Shown: one piece after another, positions 42,832 through 52,117 of the stretch | Position numbering within the stretch: position 1 is the first letter of the stretch | Layout of the letters: each line of letters opens with the position of its first letter | Origin: CAG-791 sp000431495 | GTDB taxonomy: Bacteria > Bacillota > Clostridia > Lachnospirales > Lachnospiraceae | Direction: 5' to 3' (one strand) | Length of the DNA: 64,000 bases | Assembly (NCBI GenBank): GCA_052117605.1 | Contig: JBQKIT010000014.1 | The notes under the pieces: generated by a model | Told to the model about the DNA's origin: nothing | Seen by the model: only the letters and a program-made list of their open reading frames with translations | Database searches by the model: none | Translations under genes and position numbers: made by a program

Positions 42832-44514
42832 CTACGCCTTTTCCAGAATCGGAGCGAGTCCATCGTGATTGTTGTCGGTTTCGGTAATGACATCGGCAGC
42901 ATCACGCATTTCCGGATTGGAAGAGAGGCCGTTGCACATGCCGATGCCAAGGCCTGCGGCCTTCAGCATGGAATTGTCATTCGGCGCATCTCCGGCGGCA
43001 ATGGCATTTTTCGGATCGATTCCGAGATGGCGGCAGAGCCACCGGAGGGAATCCCCTTTTGTCGCGCGAACGGGATCGATTTCCAGATACCAGGCATTGG
43101 ACATCACGGTGTGGAGAACGGTGCCGTATTTCGCTTCGAGAGCCCTTGAAAACGGCTCCAGGGCATGGTCGGTCTCATTCTCAAGGTGAATGGACAGACA
43201 CTTGCAGGGCGGCGCCGAGAGTGCTCCTGCGGGATCCTCTGAATAGCGAACAGGCATCGGAACCGGCATTCTGTCCGGCGAGGTATAAAAGGCAATTTCC
43301 TGCGAGGGCTTTCTGGCAACAATGTCATCGGTATCGTAGGTATGGCAATGAAGGCCGAATTCATCCGCCAGCTTCATAACATCACGAACCACAGGAAGGG
43401 GAAGCGTTTCTCGAAGGAGCGTTTCCCTTTCCTCACAGGAATAGAGCTCTGCGCCGTTGTAGGCAGAAAGATACAGATTCGGATAATGAAGCTTCAGACG
43501 CTCTGCGAGAGATTTCGCATCGGCCATGGCTCTTCCGGTGGAGAGAACGAAGAGATTACCGCGTGATACAAAGTCATCCAGTGCCTTTCGGGTTGCGGGA
43601 GAGATTTTCTTCTCGTCCGTTGCCAGTGTTCCGTCGAAGTCGCAGAAGAAGATCTTCGTCTCGTCATTTACATGAAATCTGGTGTGCTTCATGTTCGTCA
43701 GGCAATCCTCGGGTACGGCCAGATGTCCATAGCCGGTTCCAAGAGAAAGGCCCGGCTTATTTGCGCCGTGGAAATCCGAGCCTCCGGACAGAAGAAGCTC
43801 ATAGCGACGGGCAAGGGACTGGATTTTTGCGGTCATTTCCGGCGTGTGCTGGCAGTAGTAGGCTTCGATTCCCATCAGGCCGGCCTCCTTCAGCTCGCGG
43901 ACCAGAGTTTCCAGACCCTCATCCCCCAGCTTGTACTGGAACGGATGAGCAAGAATCGGAATTCCATGGAAGCGCAGCAGAAATTCCACAGCCATTTTCG
44001 GTGTGATTTTTTCTCTGGGAACAAAAAACGGGCAGTCGTCGCCGATATATTTGTCAAAGGCCTCCTTCATGCTGCTGATGGCACCCTTTTTCAGCAGAAA
44101 CTTTGCCATATTGGCGCGGGTGACAACGGCATCCGGATTATCGGCCATGAGCTCCTCATAAGGAATGGGAAGCCCCGCATCGCACATCATCCGGCACATC
44201 TTCTGATTTCTCAGATCTCTTGCGTCGGAGAACTCCTTCACCTGTTTCTGAAATTCCGGATTCCTGTAATCGTAGAAGAGGCCTACGATGTGGACATCCT
44301 TTTCGTGATATTTGGTGGAGAGCTCGATCCCGGGAATCACTTCAACGTTTGTGCCGGCGGCGGCCTCCATGGCTTCGTCAATGCCTGCCGCGGTGTCATG
44401 GTCCGTGAGGGCAAAGGCAGAGAGCCCTTTTTCTGCAGCAAGCGTAACCAGCTCTGAGGGCGTAAATGTGCCGTCTGAGCGTGTGGAATGTGTGTGCAAA
44501 TCAACTGTATTCAT
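42832..44514 (-). CDS. PHP phosphoesterase fused to Cof-type HAD phosphatase
   Basis: A single 560-residue chain with two normally separate enzymes. The first 275 residues form a PHP domain of the YciV/RNase AM type: VDLHTHSTRSDG, FALTDHDT, PGIELST, LAHPFQ and GGSDFHGANKPG carry the metal ligands. From about residue 286 a complete HAD-IIB (Cof-type) phosphatase follows: FFCDFDGTLA, LSTGRA, a C2 cap, then TKGDSLRWLCRHLGI and AAGDAPNDNSML. No stop or frameshift lies between them. YciV-type enzymes remove 3'-phosphates from nucleoside 3',5'-bisphosphates or trim short RNAs. ATG 44514, with GAGG upstream, is preferred; ATG 44526 is an alternative. The substrate of the HAD half is unknown. Confidence 0.85.
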   Translation of the reverse strand: MNTVDLHTHSTRSDGTFTPSELVTLAAEKGLSAFALTDHDTAAGIDEAMEAAAGTNVEVIPGIELSTKYHEKDVHIVGLFYDYRNPEFQKQVKEFSDARDLRNQKMCRMMCDAGLPIPYEELMADNPDAVVTRANMAKFLLKKGAISSMKEAFDKYIGDDCPFFVPREKITPKMAVEFLLRFHGIPILAHPFQYKLGDEGLETLVRELKEAGLMGIEAYYCQHTPEMTAKIQSLARRYELLLSGGSDFHGANKPGLSLGTGYGHLAVPEDCLTNMKHTRFHVNDETKIFFCDFDGTLATDEKKISPATRKALDDFVSRGNLFVLSTGRAMADAKSLAERLKLHYPNLYLSAYNGAELYSCEERETLLRETLPLPVVRDVMKLADEFGLHCHTYDTDDIVARKPSQEIAFYTSPDRMPVPMPVRYSEDPAGALSAPPCKCLSIHLENETDHALEPFSRALEAKYGTVLHTVMSNAWYLEIDPVRATKGDSLRWLCRHLGIDPKNAIAAGDAPNDNSMLKAAGLGIGMCNGLSSNPEMRDAADVITETDNNHDGLAPILEKA

Positions 44515-44526
44515 CGGATACCTCAT

Positions 44527-44680
44527 TTCTCATTTCTTCCGGCACCGTCTGCCGGCATCAGTACCCCTATCATAACAAATAGAGCTTCATTTTTCTCGCC
44601 GGAAATGGCATCTGTGCCTGTGTGCATGGTATAATTTTTCAAATCAGAAAAGAAAACAGACCGATGAAACGAGGAACCAG
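44527..44680. promoter_or_regulatory. Divergent promoter region, PHP-HAD and cyclase genes
   Basis: For the plus-strand gene a perfect TATAAT lies at 44630-44635, with a weak -35. On the minus strand a TATGAT-like -10 lies near 44570. A GC-rich inverted segment occurs near 44537-44555. No other gene is seen. Confidence 0.45.
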
Positions 44681-46609
44681 ATGAAGCTGCCGGCGCGAAA
44701 GACGATATGGAATAACCGGACAATCCCCCAAAGATTGCGTTCGATTCTGCAGAGCCTTCTGATTGCTGCAGGGCTTTTGATTTCCTATGCGGCCTATTAT
44801 GTTTATATGGATGGACAGATCTACCGGGAAAGCATGAGCAATCTGTCTGCAACCTATGGACAGATCAACTGCACCTTTAACCTGTTTGTTCAGTACAACT
44901 GGAATCTTCTTTCGGACTGGAAACTTTTCCTGGAGGAGAATCCGGAGCAGAGCAAGGAGGGCATGCAGAAATGGTTCAGCATTGACAAGGAGCAGGAAAT
45001 CTGGATGTACACGGATCTTGTTCTGTTTAATGAGAACGATGATTTTCTGACACTGCTCGGGCGCATGGGACATGCGGATAACTGCGACGAGCTCTTCGGG
45101 AAGCTGTATCAGAGCAGAAAAGCTCTGGCGGGAAGCTACGTTTCCAGTTCAGGAGTCCGCAGAATCATGTTTGCCATTCCGTGTGACCCGGTTTCTGTGG
45201 ATGGAGTTACGTATACGGCGATTGGGGTGACGTACGACAATACCATGCTGGAGGAGATGCTGACCTCCAAGGCGTATGGAGGCGGCAGCGATTGCTTTGT
45301 GATCAATGCAGATGGCGAAATCATCCTGTCACTGACGCCCAAAACGGAAATCAAGGATGCCGTCAGCAATCTTTCGGATTACCTGGAAGAGGAGCACGTT
45401 TTTTCGGACGAACGGAAGCTTGAGCGGTTTCGGGACAATCTGGAGCTCTCCGGGAGCGGTGGCTTTGCCGTTCATTATAATGACAAAGAGTATTATATTT
45501 ATCAGATGCCGGTGGGAATGCAGGACTGGTCTCTGGTCGCAGTGGTACAGACAGAAAAGGTGGATGGAGCGGTGCGGAACGTTCAGCGCATGACTACGGT
45601 GATTCTGTCGTTCCTGTGCATCGGACTCCTGATCTGTCTCCTCTGGATTTTGGGCAGCAGAAGCCGGGCACAGCTGCAGAATGCACACCTGAGGCTCCGG
45701 AATATGGAGAACAGCAAGCATCTGACGGAGCAGCTGCTTTCCGGAATTACGAAGATGGTAGACCGGTTTGCCATCTGTGATCTGGAAAAAGGAACCTACG
45801 AGTACCGGGAAATGAAGGGAAATCCGCTGTATCCGGAAACCGGGGACTATAAAGAGCTGGTTGAGAGCGTTTCCGGACGATATACAGCCATGACGGGCGA
45901 TGATCTGGCGAAGATCACGAATATGCTGTCCCCGGAGCACCTTGCGGAGCTGCTTACCGACAGGGAGGACTCGTTTACCTTCGAATACAGTGCAAGAGAC
46001 CGGTCGATGTTCATGCTCATGAACGTTATTCCGCTTGCATTTAAGGACGGCACTCTTCATACGGTCCTTCTGGCGTCGCAGGATATCGGTGTTCGCCATG
46101 AGCTGGAAAACCTTGCCAATACCGATGCGCTGACGGGGCTGTTCAATAAACGGTATTTTGAATCTCTGCTGAACGTCAAGGACCAGAAGAAAGCGCCTTA
46201 CACGTTGTTTTATATGGATCTGAATCTGTTTAAGCCGATCAATGATCAGTACGGGCATGTGATGGGAGACAAGGTGCTGGTTGAGGTGGCGAGACGGCTT
46301 CTTCGGTGTATCCGAAGCTCCGACCATGCATTCCGTCTCGGCGGGGATGAGTTTGCGGTGATCGTGGGAAGCTCGCTGACTGATGAGCTCTGCCGGGAGA
46401 GAATGCAGAGAATGCGGACAGAGATTACAAAGCCCATGCAGATTGACGGGCATATTCTTCAGGTGGGGGTCTCCTGCGGGGCTGCCGTCTGTCCGGCGGA
46501 TGAAGATAATTCTAAGCAGATCTGCGAGCTTGCGGACAGGAGAATGTACGAAGAAAAAGAAAAGGCGCATGAACGGATGAAGGCGCGCTACACGGAAGAG
46601 CATCGCTGA
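44681..46609 (+). CDS. Membrane-bound diguanylate cyclase with Cache-like sensor
   Basis: A 642-residue cyclic di-GMP synthase. Membrane segments at about 20-42 and 305-324 bracket an extracellular sensor of about 260 residues, likely a double Cache fold. A cytosolic PAS-like stretch (about 355-470) leads to the GGDEF domain, which begins TDALTGLFNKRYFESL and has the active site RLGGDEFAVI. RSSD five residues before GGDEF is the inhibitory I-site, so product inhibition is expected. There is no EAL domain. It lies alone between the PHP-HAD gene and a convergent ABC-F gene; the ligand and the process it controls are unknown. Start 44681 follows AGGAA. Confidence 0.9.
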   Translation: MKLPARKTIWNNRTIPQRLRSILQSLLIAAGLLISYAAYYVYMDGQIYRESMSNLSATYGQINCTFNLFVQYNWNLLSDWKLFLEENPEQSKEGMQKWFSIDKEQEIWMYTDLVLFNENDDFLTLLGRMGHADNCDELFGKLYQSRKALAGSYVSSSGVRRIMFAIPCDPVSVDGVTYTAIGVTYDNTMLEEMLTSKAYGGGSDCFVINADGEIILSLTPKTEIKDAVSNLSDYLEEEHVFSDERKLERFRDNLELSGSGGFAVHYNDKEYYIYQMPVGMQDWSLVAVVQTEKVDGAVRNVQRMTTVILSFLCIGLLICLLWILGSRSRAQLQNAHLRLRNMENSKHLTEQLLSGITKMVDRFAICDLEKGTYEYREMKGNPLYPETGDYKELVESVSGRYTAMTGDDLAKITNMLSPEHLAELLTDREDSFTFEYSARDRSMFMLMNVIPLAFKDGTLHTVLLASQDIGVRHELENLANTDALTGLFNKRYFESLLNVKDQKKAPYTLFYMDLNLFKPINDQYGHVMGDKVLVEVARRLLRCIRSSDHAFRLGGDEFAVIVGSSLTDELCRERMQRMRTEITKPMQIDGHILQVGVSCGAAVCPADEDNSKQICELADRRMYEEKEKAHERMKARYTEEHR

Positions 46610-46624
46610 GAATACAGACAAAAA

Positions 46625-46668
46625 AGCTGCGGCTTTGGGGCATAAACTCCAAAGCCGCAGCTCTTTTA
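46625..46668. terminator. Bidirectional terminator between cyclase and ABC-F genes
   Basis: A perfect 14-base-pair stem (46625-46638 with 46649-46662) with a ten-base loop. It is flanked by CTTTTATT on one side and AAAAAA on the other, so it can serve both convergent genes. The minus-strand stop codon lies within the U-tract. Confidence 0.9.
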
Positions 46669-48315
46669 TTCTGCGTCCTCTTCAACGTCTGCGCTGGTGT
46701 CAGCAACGTAAACGGTGCGTTTTCTTGCATCTGCATCCTGCTCGAGGTAGGTGTCGTAATCCGTTTCCTTGTCGATGATGCCGCCGCCGGGAAGAATCTC
46801 GATGATCCGGTTTGCGGTGGTCTGAACAACCTGGTGGTCACGGCAGGCAATCAGCTCAACGCCGTGGAACTTGATCATACCGTCGTTGAGTGCGGAGATG
46901 GATTCCATGTCCAGGTGGTTCGTCGGCTCGTCAAAGATCAGGCAGTTGGCGCCGCTGATCATCATCGAGGAGAGCTGGCAGCGGACCTTTTCGCCTCCGG
47001 AGAGAACCTTGACCTTCTTGATTCCGTCTTCTCCGCGGAACAGCATTCTGCCGAGGAAGCCGCGGACATAGGTGACATCCTTGATCTGGGAATAGGCGGT
47101 CAGCCACTGCGTGATGTCTTCTTCCGTGTCAAAAAGGTCGGTGTTGTCCTTTTTAAAGTAGGACTGGGAGGTTGTGACGCCCCACTTGTAAGAGCCGCTG
47201 TCCGGCTCCATGTTGCCCATCAGAATTTCGAAGAGCGCCGTCTTGGCCTGCTCCTGGGAACCGACGAAAGCAATCTTGTCGTCATGCTTTACCACAAAGG
47301 AGACATCGTCCAGAAGCTTTACGCCGCCAACGGTTTTGGTAAGGTGCTCCACGGTAAGCACTTCATTTCCGATCTCGCGGTCGGGACGGAAATCAATGAA
47401 GGGGTACTTCCGGGAGGAGGGCTTGATTTCGTCAAGCTCAATCTTCTCCAGAGCACGCTTTCTGGACGTTGCCTGTTTGGACTTGGAAGCGTTTGCGGAG
47501 AAGCGGGAGATGAACTCCTTCAGCTCCTTGATCTTCTCCTCCTTCTTCTTGTTGGCCTCCTTCATCTGACGGATCATCAGCTGAGAGGACTCGTACCAGA
47601 AGTCGTAGTTTCCGGCATAAAGAGTGATCTTGCCGTAATCAATGTCTGCGATGTCCGTACACACCTTATTGAGGAAATAACGGTCATGGGAAACCACGAT
47701 GACGATGTTGGGGAAATTGATCAGGAATTCCTCCAGCCATGCAATGGCATCGAGGTCCAGGTGGTTTGTCGGCTCGTCGAGGAGCAGAATGTCCGGGCTT
47801 CCGAAGAGCGCTCTTGCAAGAAGAACCTTCACCTTCTGGGCACCGTTCAGATCACCCATCTTCTGATAGTGATACTCATCCTCAATGCCAAGGCCGTTCA
47901 GAAGAGACTCGGCATCGGACTCGGATTCGTAGCCGCCCATCTCGGCGTATTCACTTTCGAGCTCTGCGGCGCGGATGCCGTCCTCGTCGGAGAAATCCGG
48001 CTTGGCATAAAGCTCGTCCTTCTCTCTGCCGATTTCATAGAGCTTCTGATTGCCTTGAATGACCGTGTCCAGAACGACCTGGTCGTTGTACTTCTCGTGA
48101 TCCTGCTCCAGGAAGGAAAGACGCTGACCGGGGGTAATCGTAATTTCGCCGGAGGTCGTATCCAGCTGACCGGAGAGAATCTTCAGAAAAGTGGATTTTC
48201 CGGCGCCGTTTGCGCCGATGATACCGTAGCAGCCTCCCTCTGTGAATTTGATATTGACATCTTCAAACAGGGCTTTCTTGCCGACCCGGTAGGTAACGTT
48301 GTTGGCTGAGATCAT
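46666..48315 (-). CDS. ABC-F family ATPase, YkpA/YbiT-like
   Basis: A 549-residue soluble protein with two ABC ATPase domains and no membrane segment, the ABC-F layout. Walker A motifs include GIIGANGAGKST in domain 1; signature and Walker B are seen in ALFGSPDILLLDEPTNHLD and LSGGEKVRCQLSSMM...CLIFDEPTNHLD. A charged linker (EANKKKEEKIKELKEFISRF) joins the domains. ABC-F proteins bind the ribosomal E site and adjust translation or protect from antibiotics. The sequence resembles the YkpA/YbiT housekeeping branch rather than a resistance factor. In domain 2 the Walker A region is degenerate (FVGSQEQAKTALF in place of GxxGxGKS/T), so site 2 may be altered. Start 48315 matches the conserved MISANNV N-terminus. 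Confidence 0.9.
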   Translation of the reverse strand: MISANNVTYRVGKKALFEDVNIKFTEGGCYGIIGANGAGKSTFLKILSGQLDTTSGEITITPGQRLSFLEQDHEKYNDQVVLDTVIQGNQKLYEIGREKDELYAKPDFSDEDGIRAAELESEYAEMGGYESESDAESLLNGLGIEDEYHYQKMGDLNGAQKVKVLLARALFGSPDILLLDEPTNHLDLDAIAWLEEFLINFPNIVIVVSHDRYFLNKVCTDIADIDYGKITLYAGNYDFWYESSQLMIRQMKEANKKKEEKIKELKEFISRFSANASKSKQATSRKRALEKIELDEIKPSSRKYPFIDFRPDREIGNEVLTVEHLTKTVGGVKLLDDVSFVVKHDDKIAFVGSQEQAKTALFEILMGNMEPDSGSYKWGVTTSQSYFKKDNTDLFDTEEDITQWLTAYSQIKDVTYVRGFLGRMLFRGEDGIKKVKVLSGGEKVRCQLSSMMISGANCLIFDEPTNHLDMESISALNDGMIKFHGVELIACRDHQVVQTTANRIIEILPGGGIIDKETDYDTYLEQDADARKRTVYVADTSADVEEDAE

Positions 48316-48594
48316 GTGATGTTTTATCTCCTTTGTCTTGCAGTGAAAATTATCTGATAAATCCAAGCTCCTATCTTATCGAAGAAACCGGTTTTAAGCA
48401 AGGCTCTTATCGGCGTCCGGAAAAATGTCCTGCCCTGACTCCGGCGAAATGACGGAAAAAGCGGACAAAACAGCACAATTTGCCAATATTTCCGCACAAA
48501 ACAAGGCTTCAAGGACTGTACGGGAGGGGGAGATTAAGGTATAATTTATGAATAATGAACCTGTGCACAGATGCACAGCAGATTAGGAGGAAAG
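48316..48594. promoter_or_regulatory. Divergent region before ppdK with -10 element
   Basis: A 279-base gap between divergent genes. A perfect TATAAT at 48540-48545 lies 50 bases before the ppdK start, but the -35 region is weak. It runs through no other gene. The minus-strand promoter for the ABC-F gene is not clear. Confidence 0.45.
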
Positions 48595-51222
48595 ATGAGT
48601 AAAAGGGTTTACAAGTTCGAAGAAGGCAACGCGAAAATGCGTGATCTCCTTGGGGGCAAGGGTGCAAACCTTGCGGAGATGACCAATCTTGGACTGCCGG
48701 TACCGCAGGGCTTTACGATTTCAACGGAAGCCTGCACGGATTACTACAATGACGGCAAGCAGATTAATGAGAACACGCAGCAGCAGATTTTCGACGCTTT
48801 GTCTTGGCTGGAAGAAATCCGCGGCAAGAAGTTCGGTGATGAGAACGATCCGCTTCTGGTTTCGGTACGTTCCGGCGCTCCGGTTTCCATGCCCGGAATG
48901 ATGGACACAATCCTGAACCTCGGATTGAACGATGTTTCCGTTGTCGGCTTTGCAAAGAAGACCGGAAATCCGAGATTTGCTTATGACTCTTACCGGAGAT
49001 TTATCCAGATGTTCTCCGATGTCGTTATGGGACAGCCGAAGACTCTTTTCGACGCCATCCTGGAAGGAGAGAAGAGCAGGCACGGCTATAAATTCGATAC
49101 TGAGCTGACGGCAGAGGATCTTCAGAATGTCATCGCTCAGTACAAGAAGCTCTATAAGGAGCAGCAGGGGGATGAGTTCCCGCAGGATCCCCGCGTGCAG
49201 CTGATGGAAGCAATCAAGGCTGTGTTCCGCTCCTGGGACAACCCGAGAGCGAATACCTACCGCCGCATGTATGACATCCCCTATGAGCTGGGAACCGCTG
49301 TCAATGTTCAGTCGATGGTATTCGGCAACATGGGCGATACCTCCGGCACCGGTGTTGCTTTCACGAGAAACCCCGCAACCGGCGCAAAGGGCATCTTCGG
49401 TGAGTATCTGATCAATGCACAGGGCGAGGACGTTGTTGCAGGTATCCGCACGCCGCAGCCGATTTCGAAGCTGGGAGAGGATCTTCCTGAGTGCTATGAG
49501 GAGTTCCTTGCGATTGCGCACAAGCTGGAGAATCACTACAAGGATATGCAGGATATGGAGTTCACGATCGAGGACGGCAAGCTCTTCTTCCTGCAGACAA
49601 GAAACGGAAAGAGAACCGCACAGGCTGCCATCCAGGTTGCCTGCGATCTTGTAGACGAGGGGATGATCGATGAGAAGACCGCGGTAACCCGCATCGAGCC
49701 GCAGTCCCTGGATCAGTTGCTTCATCCCGGTTTTGACACAGAGAAGCTTAAGAATGCACGTGAAATCGGCCAGGCTCTTCCGGCATCTCCGGGAGCAGCG
49801 GCAGGACGTGTGTATTTCAATGCTGAGGATGCGGTCACCGCACACGCTGCAGGAAACCGCGTGATCCTTGTTCGTCAGGAGACCTCTCCGGAGGACATCG
49901 ACGGCATGCATGCCGCAGAGGGCGTTCTGACCATGCGCGGAGGAATGACCTCTCACGCAGCGGTTGTTGCCCGCGGAATGGGAACCTGCTGCATCTCCGG
50001 CTGCGGTGATATGAGAGTCAACGAGGAGAAGAAGTTCTTCGAGCTTGGCGGACATACCATACGCGAGGGAGATTATGTCTCTCTGGATGGCTCCACCGGT
50101 AAGATTTATCTTGGTGACATCCCGACCGTGGAGGCTTCCATTTCCGGAAATTTCCAGCGCATCATGGACTGGGCGGACAAGTACCGCGTTCTTCAGGTTC
50201 GCACCAATGCGGATACGCCTGCGGACGCAGCAAATGCAGTCCATCTCGGTGCAGAGGGCATCGGCCTTTGCCGCACGGAGCACATGTTCTTCAATCCGGA
50301 TCGTATTCCGAAGATCCGCAAGATGATTCTTTCCGATACCACAGAGGAGAGAGAGGCTGCACTGAACGAGCTGATTCCGTTCCAGAAGGCCGACTTCAAG
50401 GGAATCTACAAGGCAATGGAGGGAAGGCCGGTTACCATCCGCTTCCTGGATCCGCCGCTTCATGAGTTCGTTCCGAATACACCGGAAGAGATTAAGGCAA
50501 TGGCGGACGAGATGGGAATTTCCGCAGATGAGGTGCAGAGAAGATGCGACGACCTGAAGGAATTCAACCCGATGATGGGTCACCGCGGCTGCCGCCTGTC
50601 GGTCACCTTCCCGGAGATCGCCAGAATGCAGACCAGAGCCGTCATCGAGGCTGCCATCGAAGTGAAGGAAGAGAACGGCTACGATATCGTTCCGGAAATC
50701 ATGGTTCCTCTTGTCGGCGATGTGAAGGAGCTTGCCTTTGTCAAGAAGGAGATCGTAGATACCGCTGAGAAGGTGAAGGCGGAGAAGAATTCCGATATCC
50801 GGTACCACATCGGAACCATGATCGAGATTCCTCGTGCAGCCCTTATGGCAGATCAGATCGCACAGGAGGCAGAGTTCTTCAGCTTCGGAACCAATGACCT
50901 GACGCAGATGACCTTCGGCTTCTCCCGCGATGACGCAGGCAAATTCCTGCAGGATTACTATAAGTCCAAGATTTACGAGCAGGATCCCTTCGCACATCTT
51001 GACCAGAACGGCGTAGGTCAGCTGATTCAGATTGCGGTAGAGAAGGGGACGAAGGTTCGCCCGGACATCCATCTTGGAATCTGCGGCGAGCACGGAGGAG
51101 ATCCGGCTTCCATCGATTTCTGCCACCGTGTGGGCCTGACCTATGTCAGCTGCTCACCGTTCCGCGTACCGATCGCGAGACTGGCCGCAGCACAGGCTGC
51201 CATTAAGAATCCGAGAGCATAA
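48595..51222 (+). CDS. ppdK: Pyruvate, phosphate dikinase
   Basis: An 875-residue PPDK, which interconverts pyruvate, ATP and phosphate with phosphoenolpyruvate, AMP and pyrophosphate, and works in glycolysis of many anaerobes. The N-terminal nucleotide-binding domain begins FEEGNAKMRDLLGGKGANLAEM. The phosphohistidine is H454 in GGMTSHAAVVARGMG, and the C-terminal PEP/pyruvate barrel contains the LGAEGIGLCRTEHMF and GTNDLTQMTFGFSRDD motifs. Start 48595 follows TAGGAGGAAAG. Codon use suggests strong expression. A perfect terminator follows. No PPDK regulatory protein gene lies nearby. Confidence 0.97.
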   Translation: MSKRVYKFEEGNAKMRDLLGGKGANLAEMTNLGLPVPQGFTISTEACTDYYNDGKQINENTQQQIFDALSWLEEIRGKKFGDENDPLLVSVRSGAPVSMPGMMDTILNLGLNDVSVVGFAKKTGNPRFAYDSYRRFIQMFSDVVMGQPKTLFDAILEGEKSRHGYKFDTELTAEDLQNVIAQYKKLYKEQQGDEFPQDPRVQLMEAIKAVFRSWDNPRANTYRRMYDIPYELGTAVNVQSMVFGNMGDTSGTGVAFTRNPATGAKGIFGEYLINAQGEDVVAGIRTPQPISKLGEDLPECYEEFLAIAHKLENHYKDMQDMEFTIEDGKLFFLQTRNGKRTAQAAIQVACDLVDEGMIDEKTAVTRIEPQSLDQLLHPGFDTEKLKNAREIGQALPASPGAAAGRVYFNAEDAVTAHAAGNRVILVRQETSPEDIDGMHAAEGVLTMRGGMTSHAAVVARGMGTCCISGCGDMRVNEEKKFFELGGHTIREGDYVSLDGSTGKIYLGDIPTVEASISGNFQRIMDWADKYRVLQVRTNADTPADAANAVHLGAEGIGLCRTEHMFFNPDRIPKIRKMILSDTTEEREAALNELIPFQKADFKGIYKAMEGRPVTIRFLDPPLHEFVPNTPEEIKAMADEMGISADEVQRRCDDLKEFNPMMGHRGCRLSVTFPEIARMQTRAVIEAAIEVKEENGYDIVPEIMVPLVGDVKELAFVKKEIVDTAEKVKAEKNSDIRYHIGTMIEIPRAALMADQIAQEAEFFSFGTNDLTQMTFGFSRDDAGKFLQDYYKSKIYEQDPFAHLDQNGVGQLIQIAVEKGTKVRPDIHLGICGEHGGDPASIDFCHRVGLTYVSCSPFRVPIARLAAAQAAIKNPRA

Positions 51223-51248
51223 ATCGAATTCTGTGATTCATCAAGGGG

Positions 51249-51285
51249 TCATGGGAGGCCGAAAATGGCCTCCCATGATTTTTTT
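51249..51285 (+). terminator. Intrinsic terminator after ppdK
   Basis: A perfect 12-base-pair stem (51249-51260 with 51267-51278), a six-base loop and seven T residues, 26 bases after the ppdK stop. Confidence 0.95.
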
Positions 51286-51332
51286 AAAGAGCGGATTCCG
51301 GAAACGTGATCCGCAGAGGGGAAGGAACAGAA

Positions 51333-52103
51333 ATGAATCAGGAAACAGAAAAAGAGTTTTATATCGACTGTGACGGAATCCGGCTTCACTCGAAGCTGGA
51401 CTACCCGGAAAGCTTTGACGGGAAATGCCCGCTGATGCTGTTGTTCCACGGCTTTACCGGACATATGGAGGAGCGGCATATTCTGGCGATTGCGGACACG
51501 GCACTGGAGGAGGGGATAGCGGTTCTTCGCGTGGATTCCTACGGACACGGAAAGAGTGAGGGTGAATTTCGGAATCATACCCTTTACAAGTGGGTGACCG
51601 GAGCTCTTGCTGTCGTGGATTATGCGAAGCAGCTGGACTTCGTGACAGATCTGTATCTGTGCGGACATTCGCAGGGAGGTCTCCTTGTTTCCCTGATCGC
51701 TGGAATGTGCCCGGACGTGTTCAAGGCGTTGATTCCCATGTCACCCGCGCTGATGATTCCGGAAAATGCAAGAAACGGTTCGCTTCTTGGCCAGTCCTTT
51801 GATCCGGTTCACATTCCGGATACACTTGTCAGCTGGGATGGGAGAGAGCTTGACGGCAACTATGTTCGTGTTGCGCAGACGATTCACGTGGAGGATGAGA
51901 TTGACCGCTACCAGGGACCCGTGTGCCTGATCCACGGGGACGCCGACGAGGCAGTTCCGCTGGAATGCTCGGTGCAGGCGGCAAAACGCTATGCCAATGC
52001 GGTTCTGGAGGTGATTCCGGGGGATACACACTGCTACGATTATCACCTGGAGCTTGCCTGTGAGAAGCTGAAGGCGTTTCTTGAGAAGACGATGAAAGGA
52101 TAA
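51333..52103 (+). CDS. Feruloyl/cinnamoyl esterase-like alpha/beta hydrolase
   Basis: A 256-residue serine esterase close in sequence to the Butyrivibrio proteoclasticus esterase Est1E. The catalytic triad is Ser113 (GHSQGG), Asp in HGDADEAVP and His in PGDTHCYDYH. The HGFTGHMEERHI oxyanion region and the LGQSFDPVHIPDTLVSWDG lid segment are shared with that enzyme. It should release ferulate or p-coumarate from arabinoxylan fragments in the cytosol, as there is no signal peptide. AAGGAACAG lies before ATG 51333. A GH51 arabinofuranosidase gene 1.3 kb downstream supports a role in arabinoxylan use. Substrate is inferred. Confidence 0.87.
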   Translation: MNQETEKEFYIDCDGIRLHSKLDYPESFDGKCPLMLLFHGFTGHMEERHILAIADTALEEGIAVLRVDSYGHGKSEGEFRNHTLYKWVTGALAVVDYAKQLDFVTDLYLCGHSQGGLLVSLIAGMCPDVFKALIPMSPALMIPENARNGSLLGQSFDPVHIPDTLVSWDGRELDGNYVRVAQTIHVEDEIDRYQGPVCLIHGDADEAVPLECSVQAAKRYANAVLEVIPGDTHCYDYHLELACEKLKAFLEKTMKG

Positions 52104-52117
52104 CAACAACGACCGGT

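Noticed and set aside
46834..48309. A 491-codon plus-strand frame opposite the ABC-F gene
   Set aside because: Antisense to two complete ABC domains; hydrophobic Leu/Val repeats are the complement of Glu/Lys-rich coding sequence.
48721..51126. An 801-codon open frame on the minus strand across ppdK
   Set aside because: It is antisense to the highly conserved ppdK gene, has no start signals, and its Leu/His/Arg-rich composition is that of a shadow frame caused by biased codon use.
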